Program-made: the position numbers and the translations under genes
Source: Nitrospira sp. UBA2082
GTDB taxonomy: Bacteria > Nitrospirota > Nitrospiria > Nitrospirales > Nitrospiraceae
DNA length: 30,306 nt
Reading direction: 5' to 3'
Assembly (NCBI GenBank): GCA_002331335.1
Contig: DCZO01000012.1
Coordinates: forward strand, 1-30,306
Shown: positions 22,088-30,063 of the stretch, piece after piece
How positions within the stretch are numbered: position 1 is the stretch's first letter
Layout of the letters: every line of letters starts with the position of its first letter
Notes under the pieces: generated by a model
What the model saw: the letters and a program-made list of their open reading frames with translations, nothing else
What the model was told of the DNA's origin: nothing
Database searches by the model: none

Positions 22088-22771
22088 ATGAGTCTGTTGC
22101 GATGTCTGGATCTGCCTGCATCTCGCTTTTCGCCGACCACGTGTGGGCGTGTTGCGCGGAGTACGCTTCAGACATGTCTGTGGGGCGGACTCCTGACGAT
22201 CCTCTCTGTGGGGTCGGCGTGGGCTGAGGGAGCCTTCTTACCGTCGCCGGTCACCAGAGGCGTCCTGCTGGTGGCCAACCCGTCGCTCAATGATCCGAAC
22301 TTTCATCACACAGTCCTCTTGCTCGTGAAGCACGGATCTGAGGGCGCGCTTGGTCTCGTGTTGAACCGCTCGACAAACGTGCTCCTGTCTCAGGTGTTGC
22401 CTCACCTCACGCCACTCAAGGGAACCGATCACCGACTGTCTGTTGGTGGGCCGGTGGAACCCACGCGCCTTCTTTTGTTGTTCCGATTGAAGGAGGCCCC
22501 CGCAGACGCACGGCCGGTGATTGACGGATTATATGTCGGGGGGACGCCGGCGCTTTTGGAGCGCGTCCTCACCGAGGCTAAGCCAACCGAGGTCTTCCGG
22601 GCCTTCGCCGGGTATGCCGGCTGGGCGCCCGGACAACTGGAAGGTGAAATGCGTCAAGGGTCCTGGGGAGTGTTGCCGATCGAGGGGATCGACATTTTCA
22701 GCAAAGACCAGGATTCTCTTTGGTCGGACAGTGTCGCCCGCCTCCAAGGCCCCAGGGTGATTTCCCACTAG
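22088..22771 (+). CDS. YqgE/AlgH-family (UPF0301) protein with predicted signal peptide
   Basis: The 227-residue product contains a full UPF0301 domain from about residue 50: SPVTRGVLLVANPSLNDPNF, LVLNRST, VGGPVEPTRLL, then FAGYAGWAPGQLEGEM and GSWGVLPI. These are signature stretches of the family. Family members are normally cytoplasmic proteins of about 185 residues. Here residues 31-46 are hydrophobic and end in AWA before Glu47, so an export signal is predicted. ATG 22088 is chosen; a TTG 66 bases upstream is possible. The function of the family is unsettled (AlgH was linked to alginate regulation in Pseudomonas). Confidence 0.8.
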   Translation: MSLLRCLDLPASRFSPTTCGRVARSTLQTCLWGGLLTILSVGSAWAEGAFLPSPVTRGVLLVANPSLNDPNFHHTVLLLVKHGSEGALGLVLNRSTNVLLSQVLPHLTPLKGTDHRLSVGGPVEPTRLLLLFRLKEAPADARPVIDGLYVGGTPALLERVLTEAKPTEVFRAFAGYAGWAPGQLEGEMRQGSWGVLPIEGIDIFSKDQDSLWSDSVARLQGPRVISH

Positions 22772-23121
22772 CAGCTCCGCGTCTTCGGTAAAGAACACCG
22801 GGCGGTGCGCTCTGGTTTCCCCCCGTAGCGTGATCTTGCCACATTGAACAGGACTCATCGCTCCCAGCGATAGCCAACCAGAAGAGGCATGACGACCAAG
22901 ACGGCGAGTGCGCCGGTGGGGACGATTCCGACAATGGGCTCCCGGGGGATCTCCTGTCCTCAACGTGGCCAGTCTAACGGAAAATCATGAGCATATCCAC
23001 GCGCCGTGCCCCATCCCTCCGTCTTGCGAGTTCATGCCCAACATGGTAGGTGATACGCCGATTCCAGCTCGTCACTTCCATCCCTGTAGTGAGTCATGCT
23101 CCTGGAGCCGAGACGCGTTCC
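22772..23121. other. 350-base region without a supported gene
   Basis: No convincing coding frame or RNA gene was seen between the UPF0301 gene and the MHYT-phosphatase gene. The region holds a short inverted repeat (ATCGCT, three-base loop, AGCGAT at 22857-22871) without a T-tract. The GTG at 23050 could be an alternative start for the next gene. Confidence 0.5.
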
Positions 23122-25503
23122 ATGAACTCTCCTGCTCTCGCCGCGATCAGTCCAGAGTGGATCTTCACTCTACTGAGGATTTGCGACCCGATTTTGGCCC
23201 TCTCATCGATGTTGCTTGGCGGTGCGGCTTCCTACGTCATCCTCAGCATCGCCGAGCGGATGCGTGCAACTGACCAGAGCCAAATCAAGAAGCAGTGGCT
23301 GTCCATCGGGGCAGTTGCCGCCGGCCTTGAGATCTGGGCGATCCATTTTATCGGCAACTTGGCGTTCTGCCGACCGGCGGTGTCTATGCAGGACATTGCG
23401 CTCACCGGCCTGTCCATTCTTCCTGCCGTGGCAGCCGGCGCTGTCGCCGTGTATCTGATCAGCAGTTTCACTGAGAATCCGATCCGGTTGATCTCCGGCG
23501 GCCTGGCGATGGGCGCCTCCATGGTCCTGACCCATGTCACGACCATGATGGCGACGCATCCGTGGGCCGATCTGTATACGGACTTGTTCAGACTGGTGCT
23601 GTCGGTTGGTGTCATGATGCTCTCCGGCATCGTCGTCATTGGGATCGGCGCATGGAATATTACCTACGGAGGGTGGCGAGTGACCGAAAAGGCAAGCGCC
23701 ATGGGACTTGCCCTGTCCGGCGCTCACTTCGTCGGAATGATTCCGATGTACAGCGTCCCGGGCATCGAGGCAGGTGCCCCGACGCCGGGAATCGAAGTGG
23801 ATCTCCTTGCCATCGTGGCCGTCTCATTCTCCACGCTGCTGGCCATTATTGATCGACATGTGACGACGGCGTCAGAGTTGGCGCGCGATACCCATGCACG
23901 GATGATGGACGCCCTCGAAAGCGTTCCGCAGGGGGTCGCGCTCTTCGACGCGGACGACCGGCTGGTGATTTGCAACCGGAAGTATCGGGAAGCCGTGTCG
24001 CATCCTGATGCGCCGGTGCAACTGAACGACTCGTTCGAATCCATCATCCGCAGCATCGCATTGCGAGGCGATATTCCTGCCGCGATCGGTGATATTGACT
24101 CGTGGGTCAATATGCGTCTGGCTATGCATCGCAATCCCCACGGGCCGTACATTCAATACCGATCCAACGGAGAATGGATGCAGATCAACGAAAGTCGCAC
24201 GCGCGATGGCGGGATCGTCGCGATCGCGACCGACATCACCGCGTTGAAAAATGCCGAGCAAGCCGCGGAGGACGCAAAAGCGCGGTTGGCTGATTCACTG
24301 GCCTTGGTTGAAGCGGCGAAGGCTCGCATGCAAGAAGAACTCAATGTCGGACGAGACATCCAACGAAGCATGTTGCCGCGCGTCTTCCCGGCTTTTCCGG
24401 ATCGGAAGGAGATCGAACTCTATGCGGTGCTTGAGCCGGCGATGGAGGTGGGCGGTGATCTCTACGATTTTTTCATGGTCGATGATCATCGGCTCTGTTT
24501 GGTGATCGGCGATGTCTCGGGGAACGGAGTTCCGGCCGCGTTGTTTATGGCGATGACCAAGATCATGGTGAAAACCAGGGCGGCGTCGGATCCCTCGCCC
24601 GCCAGCATCATCACTCATGTGAACGATGCGCTCAGCGCGGATAACGACAGCTGCATGTTCGTCACCCTCTATCTGGGCATCTTGAATCTCCGCGATGGCA
24701 CACTGCTGACGACGAACGCGGGCCACAATCCTCCCTTGCTCAAGCGTCGAGATGGGCGGTTCGAATGGCTGACGGCACAGGACGGGCCCATTGTGGGGCC
24801 GATGCCGGGCATCGCGTTCAAGGAAAGTCTCATCCAGTTGACTCCGGGGGATGAGCTGTTTTTCTACACGGACGGGGTCACCGAAGCCGATAACGCCAGC
24901 CGCGAACTGTTCGGGAACGATCGATTGAAAGCGACACTTGATCAATCAAAAGCCACCACGGTGATCGATCGCATTGCTGATGTCATGAAGGCGGTGAAGG
25001 CCTTTGCCGGCGAGACCTCGCAGGCGGACGACATCACCATCCTGGGTTTGCGATATTTCGGTGTCGCTCCGGCCGACGCAGCCGCCGGCTTTTTTCGTCA
25101 GACGATGCCCAACCAATTGATAGCGATTCCGACACTGCAAATGGCATTTGAGCGGTATATCTCACAGTGGGAAAGGGCCAGACCGCTGATTCCTACACTG
25201 AACATGGCACTAGATGACTTGCTCAACAACGTCGTACAGTATGCCTTCCCAAACGATCAGGAGGAGCACAGGATTGTTGTGGAAGGCGACGTGCGTGATG
25301 GTTGCGTGGTACTGATCATCACGGACGACGGCGTTCCCTTCAATCCCTTGACGGTCGCCCCTCCGGATCTGTCTCTGTTGTTGCACGAGCGCGAAATCGG
25401 CGGGTTGGGGATTCATTTAGTGAAATCCCTCTTCGATGAAGTGATGTATCATCGCGATGTCGGACACAATGTGCTGACCATTAAGAAGAAGCTGGTGAGC
25501 TGA
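23122..25503 (+). CDS. MHYT-PAS-PP2C phosphatase-GHKL kinase, partner-switching regulator
   Basis: The 793-residue product joins four modules. Residues 15-245 form the seven-helix MHYT sensor, with metal-ligand-type His75 (WAIHFIGNLAF), His138 (VLTHVTTMMA) and His202 (GAHFVGMIPMY). Residues 260-375 form a PAS domain, followed by a coiled coil to about 410. Residues 430-645 form a PP2C/SpoIIE domain with GGDLYD (445-450), GDVSGNG (463-469) and ADDITIL (635-641). Residues 660-793 form a GHKL ATPase of RsbW type, with LDDLLNNVVQYAF (697-709), DDGVPFNP (735-742) and GGLGIHLVKS (760-769). The known logic is STAS dephosphorylation by the phosphatase and STAS phosphorylation by the kinase. ATG 23122 is chosen; GTG 23050 would add 24 residues. 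Confidence 0.88.
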   Translation: MNSPALAAISPEWIFTLLRICDPILALSSMLLGGAASYVILSIAERMRATDQSQIKKQWLSIGAVAAGLEIWAIHFIGNLAFCRPAVSMQDIALTGLSILPAVAAGAVAVYLISSFTENPIRLISGGLAMGASMVLTHVTTMMATHPWADLYTDLFRLVLSVGVMMLSGIVVIGIGAWNITYGGWRVTEKASAMGLALSGAHFVGMIPMYSVPGIEAGAPTPGIEVDLLAIVAVSFSTLLAIIDRHVTTASELARDTHARMMDALESVPQGVALFDADDRLVICNRKYREAVSHPDAPVQLNDSFESIIRSIALRGDIPAAIGDIDSWVNMRLAMHRNPHGPYIQYRSNGEWMQINESRTRDGGIVAIATDITALKNAEQAAEDAKARLADSLALVEAAKARMQEELNVGRDIQRSMLPRVFPAFPDRKEIELYAVLEPAMEVGGDLYDFFMVDDHRLCLVIGDVSGNGVPAALFMAMTKIMVKTRAASDPSPASIITHVNDALSADNDSCMFVTLYLGILNLRDGTLLTTNAGHNPPLLKRRDGRFEWLTAQDGPIVGPMPGIAFKESLIQLTPGDELFFYTDGVTEADNASRELFGNDRLKATLDQSKATTVIDRIADVMKAVKAFAGETSQADDITILGLRYFGVAPADAAAGFFRQTMPNQLIAIPTLQMAFERYISQWERARPLIPTLNMALDDLLNNVVQYAFPNDQEEHRIVVEGDVRDGCVVLIITDDGVPFNPLTVAPPDLSLLLHEREIGGLGIHLVKSLFDEVMYHRDVGHNVLTIKKKLVS

Positions 25504-25598
25504 TAGGCCGGCTCCCGCCGGAGGACTCATCCGGCAATGAACAAGCGGGACAGTGGATCGTTCAAGGCCAAGAGGGAAAGGATCAAAGGTGCGTGAAT

Positions 25599-25940
25599 AT
25601 GACTGTTGTCTCACGTGAGACGGGCACTGTCGTCATTGTCACTCCACAAGGCCGGTTCGACACGAACGGCTCTCCCGAGGTTGATCGCGTTCTGGCCGAC
25701 CACATCGCACGGGGGGCTAAGCGGATCGTGCTCGATCTGTCGCACATTGAATACATCTCATCAATCGGCCTTCGAGTGATCTTGAAAACCGTGATGGCCA
25801 TGAACCGAACGGGCGGGAGAGTCGTACTGTGCGGAGGGAATGATCATTCCCGCACGGTGCTCCAGTTGAGCGGCGTGATGAGCATGAATATCTATGTCGC
25901 CACGTTGGAAGAGGCTGTCGCACGGGTTCAGGCAGCGTGA
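25599..25940 (+). CDS. STAS-domain anti-sigma factor antagonist
   Basis: The 113-residue product is a single STAS domain. It opens with MTVVSRETGTVVIVTPQGRFD, and has KRIVLDLSHIEYISSIGLRV, where the YISS serines match the phosphorylated Ser of SpoIIAA/RsbV. The Leu-rich end helix (LEEAVARVQ) is present. It lies 95 bases after the phosphatase-kinase gene and is the likely substrate of both its enzymes. AAGG nine bases upstream supports ATG 25599 over GTG 25593. Unphosphorylated STAS proteins of this type bind a GHKL kinase and release its partner. Confidence 0.85.
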   Translation: MTVVSRETGTVVIVTPQGRFDTNGSPEVDRVLADHIARGAKRIVLDLSHIEYISSIGLRVILKTVMAMNRTGGRVVLCGGNDHSRTVLQLSGVMSMNIYVATLEEAVARVQAA

Positions 25941-26077
25941 AGCCCGGCGCATGGACTGCGCAGGCATAGGGGGTGGCGTCAAGCCAGTGCCGTTGCTATT
26001 GTCAGATGACCTATGTCATAAGCGATTCCAGCCTACAAGCCTATTCGGCCTGTCGCTAAGCAGAAAGGAGCACAATC

Positions 26078-26461
26078 ATGGACCAAGGGACCCAACACAG
26101 GTTGATGGTGACCTCTCATGACAACGCCGGGATCACCTTCGTCATAATGAAAGGCAGCCTTTCCGCAACCACCGCCGAGCAGGCAAACAAGGAAATGAAG
26201 CGGATCCTGGATGCCGGTGCGAAAAAGGTGGTCCTCAACCTGGCGGAAGTGGACTATATCAGTAGTGGCGGGATCCGGGTCATCGTGCTGACTTCCAAGC
26301 TATTGAACGGTGTGCAAGGGGAGATGAAGCTTTCCTCCGCAAAGGGGATGGTCAAGGAAGCCCTGCAGGCCAGCGGGTTCGATTTGCTCAGCCGTGTGTA
26401 TGGCGGCAATATTCAATTGTGCAACACAGACGAGGAGGCCGTAGCGGCATTCAAAGCTTGA
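26078..26461 (+). CDS. Second STAS-domain anti-sigma factor antagonist
   Basis: The 127-residue product is a second STAS domain with the same critical segment, KKVVLNLAEVDYISSGGIRV, keeping both serines. It has an N-terminal extension of about 15 residues (MDQGTQHRLMVTSHD) that the first copy lacks. Overall identity to that first copy is modest, so the two are not recent duplicates. AAAGGAG at 26064-26070 lies seven bases before ATG, a much stronger site than for the first copy, so it could be made in greater amount. The 137-base gap between the two copies may hold its own promoter. Confidence 0.85.
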   Translation: MDQGTQHRLMVTSHDNAGITFVIMKGSLSATTAEQANKEMKRILDAGAKKVVLNLAEVDYISSGGIRVIVLTSKLLNGVQGEMKLSSAKGMVKEALQASGFDLLSRVYGGNIQLCNTDEEAVAAFKA

Positions 26462-26515
26462 AAAGCTGTTAAGGAACCGTTCTCCCATCCCCGAGATCTA
26501 CTGCGCGCCTAATCG

Positions 26516-27451
26516 TTACGGGCTTGTCCCTGGCGCGGTATCGGTGTTGCCCAATCCCACGTCCCCCTTCGACACGTCGAACGAGAAGCGGTACTGCACC
26601 GCGACGTATTTCTGAATCAATCCGTCCCGATCCAGGGGCTGGTCCTGTTCGTAGTAGACCGCCACTTCCGATGTCCGCCACCGCAGTGCCAATCCCACAA
26701 TCCAGTCCAGCTCCGTCGGGTTGGCCTGGTTTCCCCCGTCCCGATTCGTGAACAGGTTGACGTCCCCATAGACCACGACCTTGTTCTTATAGAGATCGAG
26801 ATCGGCATGCGCGACATAGCGGAGGAGCGCGCGGCCGCTGTTGTCGGGGCGCGCGAAATAATTCTTGTTGTGAAACAGCCAGCCGCCTCCGGCATAGGCT
26901 GTCAAATTTTGATTTGGCAGGAGTCGCCGCCAAGCAGGAAGATCCTGTACCGCTTGGAATTTGGCGGTCAGGAGCATATCGGCATATTCTTGAACGAAGC
27001 CTCGACGATCCAGAGGCGCATCGCGTTCATATTGCAGACGCCAGCTCATGCGGCCGACGACCCCGGTCAAAGCGTAGGTGCCGTCCCACTCGCTCAGCTC
27101 AATCCAGCCATTTGTCCGGTCGGAGAAAAAGTTCTGATCTGTGTAGAAGGTCAAGTATTGTTTGTAGAGGTCCGTCTCCAGATGGAGCATGTGACGCAAT
27201 CCGACAAGCCCTGAATTGTCCGGTCTGGCGGCGAATGAGGGATTTTTGGCAAAAACCCCGGTAAGGATATAGCCGGCGAACAAACTTTCCTCGGCGTCTC
27301 GGCCGTTGCCATCAGCGTTGTCCATGGAAGGGAGCGGCCGGCCATATTTTTCCAACGCCAGCACCTGGGACGGTAACAACAGGGCTGTTCCGACGAGGGA
27401 CCAGAGCACGATAGGGCGGAGGAATTTTGTCATGACGCGGCGTAGGAGCAT
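26516..27451 (-). CDS. Exported beta-barrel-type protein with two tandem copies of one unit
   Basis: The 311-residue product has a signal peptide (hydrophobic 14-31, ending LAL). The rest has alternating strands with frequent Tyr and Trp, typical of an outer-membrane or surface beta structure. Two units of about 100 residues are recognisable: ARPDNSG at 75-81 and 200-206, QNFFSDRTNG at 106-115 against VNLFTNRDGG at 231-240, and APLDRRGFVQEY at 145-156 against QPLDRDGLIQKY at 271-282. The offset is about 125 residues. ATG 27433 (MTKFLRP) is a slightly shorter alternative start. It is last in a minus-strand train with a lipoprotein and an OB-fold protein. Confidence 0.7.
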   Translation of the reverse strand: MLLRRVMTKFLRPIVLWSLVGTALLLPSQVLALEKYGRPLPSMDNADGNGRDAEESLFAGYILTGVFAKNPSFAARPDNSGLVGLRHMLHLETDLYKQYLTFYTDQNFFSDRTNGWIELSEWDGTYALTGVVGRMSWRLQYERDAPLDRRGFVQEYADMLLTAKFQAVQDLPAWRRLLPNQNLTAYAGGGWLFHNKNYFARPDNSGRALLRYVAHADLDLYKNKVVVYGDVNLFTNRDGGNQANPTELDWIVGLALRWRTSEVAVYYEQDQPLDRDGLIQKYVAVQYRFSFDVSKGDVGLGNTDTAPGTSP

Positions 27452-27499
27452 CGCGATGGCCGGTGCCGGGCCGGCCGGATCAGCGACAAAAGGCTCCGC

Positions 27500-27898
27500 C
27501 TAGGGCACACAGGCGTCGAAAATCTCCTCGCAATCGTTCGACGCATCGAAGGTGGGGGGTACAAAGCGGTACCGGACGTCGATGACACGATCATCGGCTA
27601 AGACGACCGTGGCCCAGCACCCGTGACGGATGGTTGAAACGCTGCTCTTGCCCACCGGTTGCGACTCCTCCAGGATCGGCGCTTCCCGATAGTATCTGAG
27701 CAGTGTGACTTCTCCCTCTTTGATTTCCTTCTTGGGAACGCCGGCGCACGCGAGGATGACGGATTTGGACTTGCCGACCAGTGTTTGCTGATTCGGATAT
27801 TCGCCGACCTGGGCCGGGGTAGAACAACCGGCCAGCCCCACAATTGCGAACACTCCCAGCCCCATCGTGAGAAGTCGCGATCCTAACATAGGCGGCAT
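27500..27898 (-). CDS. Cys-containing lipoprotein of unknown function
   Basis: The 132-residue product has a lipoprotein signal ending LAGC. The mature part has four further Cys (LACAG, HGC, DCEE and DAC), which could form two disulfides. The KSKSVILACAGVPKKE stretch resembles the helix-turn of small outer-membrane assembly lipoproteins (SmpA/OmlA style), but I do not assign it. ATG 27898 is chosen over TTG 27925; ATG 27889 is also possible. It lies 48 bases upstream of the beta-barrel gene. Confidence 0.6.
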   Translation of the reverse strand: MPPMLGSRLLTMGLGVFAIVGLAGCSTPAQVGEYPNQQTLVGKSKSVILACAGVPKKEIKEGEVTLLRYYREAPILEESQPVGKSSVSTIRHGCWATVVLADDRVIDVRYRFVPPTFDASNDCEEIFDACVP

Positions 27899-27967
27899 TG
27901 TCGTCGGATCATCGGAGAAATGCAATGTCGTGCGGGCAGTGTGAAACGGGAGCGGTGGAGGCGAGGA

Positions 27968-28426
27968 TCACCCGACGAAGTCCGGATCCAACCGGTTCAG
28001 CGGTTTGACGGAGAGCGCTTTGATTTCGTTGTAGACGACGGTCCGTCCCACCTGGCGCAGGCGGCTAAAGATACCTTCGACGACCACAAAATCGCCTTCG
28101 CGCACTTCCAACTGGCCGAGGCTGATGACTTTGACTGTGCCGGCTGGGTCTTGGAGGAGAAATCCATAAGCCGGCTGTCCTTGACGGTTTGTGGCCAGCT
28201 GAACATTTGTCACTTTTCCGGTGACGACGACATCCCGGTGGTCGTACTGTTCAGGATGCGCCAACAGCTCCGCGATTTCGATGAGGCTGATGGCCCAGGC
28301 TCTGGGTCCGGGTGTGACCGTGGTGCAGAGTCCTGTCATAAGTACGAGCATCACGGCACACATGCCCACACATGTGAACGAAGGAGACGGGCCGACCGAC
28401 TGGGGTCTTCCAACCATGGCGTTCAT
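27968..28426 (-). CDS. Exported OB-fold protein
   Basis: The 152-residue product has a hydrophobic segment (18-36) with a likely cleavage after AWA (residue 45). The mature part follows the bacterial OB-fold pattern: IAELLAHPEQYDHRDVVVTG, VTNVQLA, YGFLLQDPAGTVKVIS, then EGDFVVVEG. Such periplasmic OB-fold proteins bind nucleotides, cations or other proteins. ATG 28426 is supported by AGGA five bases upstream. Confidence 0.65.
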   Translation of the reverse strand: MNAMVGRPQSVGPSPSFTCVGMCAVMLVLMTGLCTTVTPGPRAWAISLIEIAELLAHPEQYDHRDVVVTGKVTNVQLATNRQGQPAYGFLLQDPAGTVKVISLGQLEVREGDFVVVEGIFSRLRQVGRTVVYNEIKALSVKPLNRLDPDFVG

Positions 28427-28463
28427 TATATCCTGCCGATGAAGATTCGCAAGCACAGACGGA

Positions 28464-29648
28464 TTACCACTTATCCGACCCCCTGCCGCTGGCGTCTTCT
28501 CCGATAAAATTATGGAGGATCTGCTTTTGGAGTTCAGTCAGTTCGGGCTTACTCGGTTCGGCTGGAGTAGGCAGCACACCGACCGGTTCCTTTGGAGTCG
28601 GCACGGTTCGTGTGAGCAGCATCTCTTCCAGAGCGGATGGGCTCCGATCGAAGTCATTCTGCATGGACACCAATCGCTGCAGTCCGAAGAGCGTGCGTGT
28701 CGGTTCGCTGTGAACCGCGTTGGAGCTGGCGCCAAACACCAGGGAATTCCAAAACTTCAACTCGATCGCTTCCGGAATGTCGATGGCCACGTAGGCGGCC
28801 AATTTCTCGATCAGCGCGGATTCGGTTTGTTCAAGGCCGTCGTAGGCGGCCACGGACCGTTCGATCGGCGTGCGTGAGAGCACGGCAATCGTGTCAGTCC
28901 AGAGTTCGAGCGAAGGTGCACTCTGTGCCGACACGGGAATACCCGACAATCTCGACTGGAGTGCAACGAGATAGTGGGACAAGAACTTCACTTTGCGGGC
29001 GGCTAATGTGCCGGCGGGCAATCCCCAGATGTGGCCGATCTCATGGTCTTGCAACGTCGTCTGGTTAGAAGTTTTCCGTTCTCGTTCAGCCAGGTCGAGC
29101 CGTTTTTTGAATCGTTCGGCAAATCGGAGCAGAGTCTGGAACTCGATGGCCAGTCGGTATCGTTGGAACTCTTCAGCGGTAATGTCGTCCTTGTCCCATC
29201 GCTCGCGCAACGCCCGGAGCGCCGGTTGTGGAACGGCTGTTCTGGCTGTGGATTTCAGATCGTCAATCGCGCCGCGGGAGACACCACGCCCGGCCAGCAA
29301 GGACGCGGCGCACGCAGCCATGGCATCGGCGGTTTCGGTAAACGTCCTGAGCGCGGTGCATTGCAGCGATGTCCGCTCTCGGCGCAGCCGCGCGCGGCGG
29401 CGGTATTCGTCCAGTCGGCTTGTCATCGCCGCGATGGACTCTTGCGTCATCGTCGTGACAGGTTTTTTCCCGGAGACGCATCGAGGATCGGGCCGGTCGG
29501 AAACCATGAACAGAATTTCCTCGTGCGTCACGTCCAGATATTGGAGGAGCAACAGTTTGACCAAGACGCGGCCTTGAATCGGCAGGTTCGCGATGACCGA
29601 TTCGATTATGGACGCTGTCAGGGGGGTTGTTGTGGGTGTCGTCACCAT
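28464..29648 (-). CDS. Hypothetical protein, 394 residues, mostly helical
   Basis: The product is soluble with no signal peptide. It opens with a Thr-rich leader (MVTTPTTTPLT), then an amphipathic helical region (SVIANLPIQGRVLVKLLLLQ, LDVTHEEILFMVSDR). A long Arg/Glu-rich helical middle follows (EYRRRARLRRERTS, RFAERFKKRLDLAERERK) and then a second helical domain. The last 60 residues have a Pro-rich linker (PTPKEPVGVLPTPAEPSKP) before a terminal helix (LTELQKQILHNF). I recognise no enzyme motif or family. It follows the next listed small gene by 10 bases, so they form a unit. ATG 29648 has GAGAG seven to eight bases away; longer starts would overlap that gene. Confidence 0.6.
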   Translation of the reverse strand: MVTTPTTTPLTASIIESVIANLPIQGRVLVKLLLLQYLDVTHEEILFMVSDRPDPRCVSGKKPVTTMTQESIAAMTSRLDEYRRRARLRRERTSLQCTALRTFTETADAMAACAASLLAGRGVSRGAIDDLKSTARTAVPQPALRALRERWDKDDITAEEFQRYRLAIEFQTLLRFAERFKKRLDLAERERKTSNQTTLQDHEIGHIWGLPAGTLAARKVKFLSHYLVALQSRLSGIPVSAQSAPSLELWTDTIAVLSRTPIERSVAAYDGLEQTESALIEKLAAYVAIDIPEAIELKFWNSLVFGASSNAVHSEPTRTLFGLQRLVSMQNDFDRSPSALEEMLLTRTVPTPKEPVGVLPTPAEPSKPELTELQKQILHNFIGEDASGRGSDKW

Positions 29649-29658
29649 GCGACTACTC

Positions 29659-29877
29659 TCAGGCCGAGCCGGCTTGCCGGTCATGTGTTTCGAGGTACAG
29701 GGCGACGTACTCACGTACGTCCTGCACCGAGCCCTTGACGAACAGGTTTCGAGGAATCTCCACCCGCACCAATTGGGCGGGATCGATACCCCGTTCCCTG
29801 GCATACTGTTCGTCGATATAGAGGCTCACAGACCCATCCGGGAAACGAAGGGCGTAGAGGGCTGTGGTGTCGGCCAT
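29659..29877 (-). CDS. Small hypothetical protein, 72 residues
   Basis: The product MADTTALYALRFPDGSVSLYIDE is compact and beta-rich in its first half (ALYALRFPDGSVSLYI, RVEIPRNLF), with a C-terminal helix (VQDVREYVALYLE). The family is not recognised. No Shine-Dalgarno is obvious before ATG 29877. It is the first gene of the minus-strand train after the terminator at 30010-30039 and lies 10 bases upstream of the 394-residue gene. Confidence 0.55.
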   Translation of the reverse strand: MADTTALYALRFPDGSVSLYIDEQYARERGIDPAQLVRVEIPRNLFVKGSVQDVREYVALYLETHDRQAGSA

Positions 29878-30009
29878 GTTCACAGGTACAAGTCGGTATG
29901 CATCAATCCAGCCGCTGTTGGTACAGGTAACATAGGGCTTGTGGCGGCTGCAAGGGCTCAACCTCAACACGAAAGGTAGCTGATACATTTTCGGGTGCCG
30001 AACACAACA

Positions 30010-30039
30010 ACGGCTTTCGGTCGGATGACCGAAAGCCGT
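30010..30039 (-). terminator. Strong hairpin terminator after the Cld-family gene
   Basis: A perfect 13-bp stem (ACGGCTTTCGGTC and its complement) encloses a four-base loop. On the minus strand it is followed by TGTTGTGTT, a T/G-rich tail. It begins 24 bases after the stop of the Cld-family gene, so it most likely ends that transcript and isolates the train downstream. Confidence 0.7.
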
Positions 30040-30063
30040 GTGATAGCACGTAAGAACCGGGGA

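Noticed and set aside
22857..22871. Inverted repeat ATCGCT/AGCGAT as a terminator.
   Set aside because: The stem is six bases, has no T-tract on either strand and lies about 90 bases from the nearest stop codon.
22857..22970. Minus-strand hydrophobic peptide reading IVGIVPTGALAVLVVM in the intergenic region.
   Set aside because: An in-frame stop lies shortly upstream and no proper start codon precedes the hydrophobic stretch, so it cannot be supported as a gene.
26462..26515. Convergent gap after the second STAS gene checked for a terminator.
   Set aside because: No stem with a T-tract could be found by eye.
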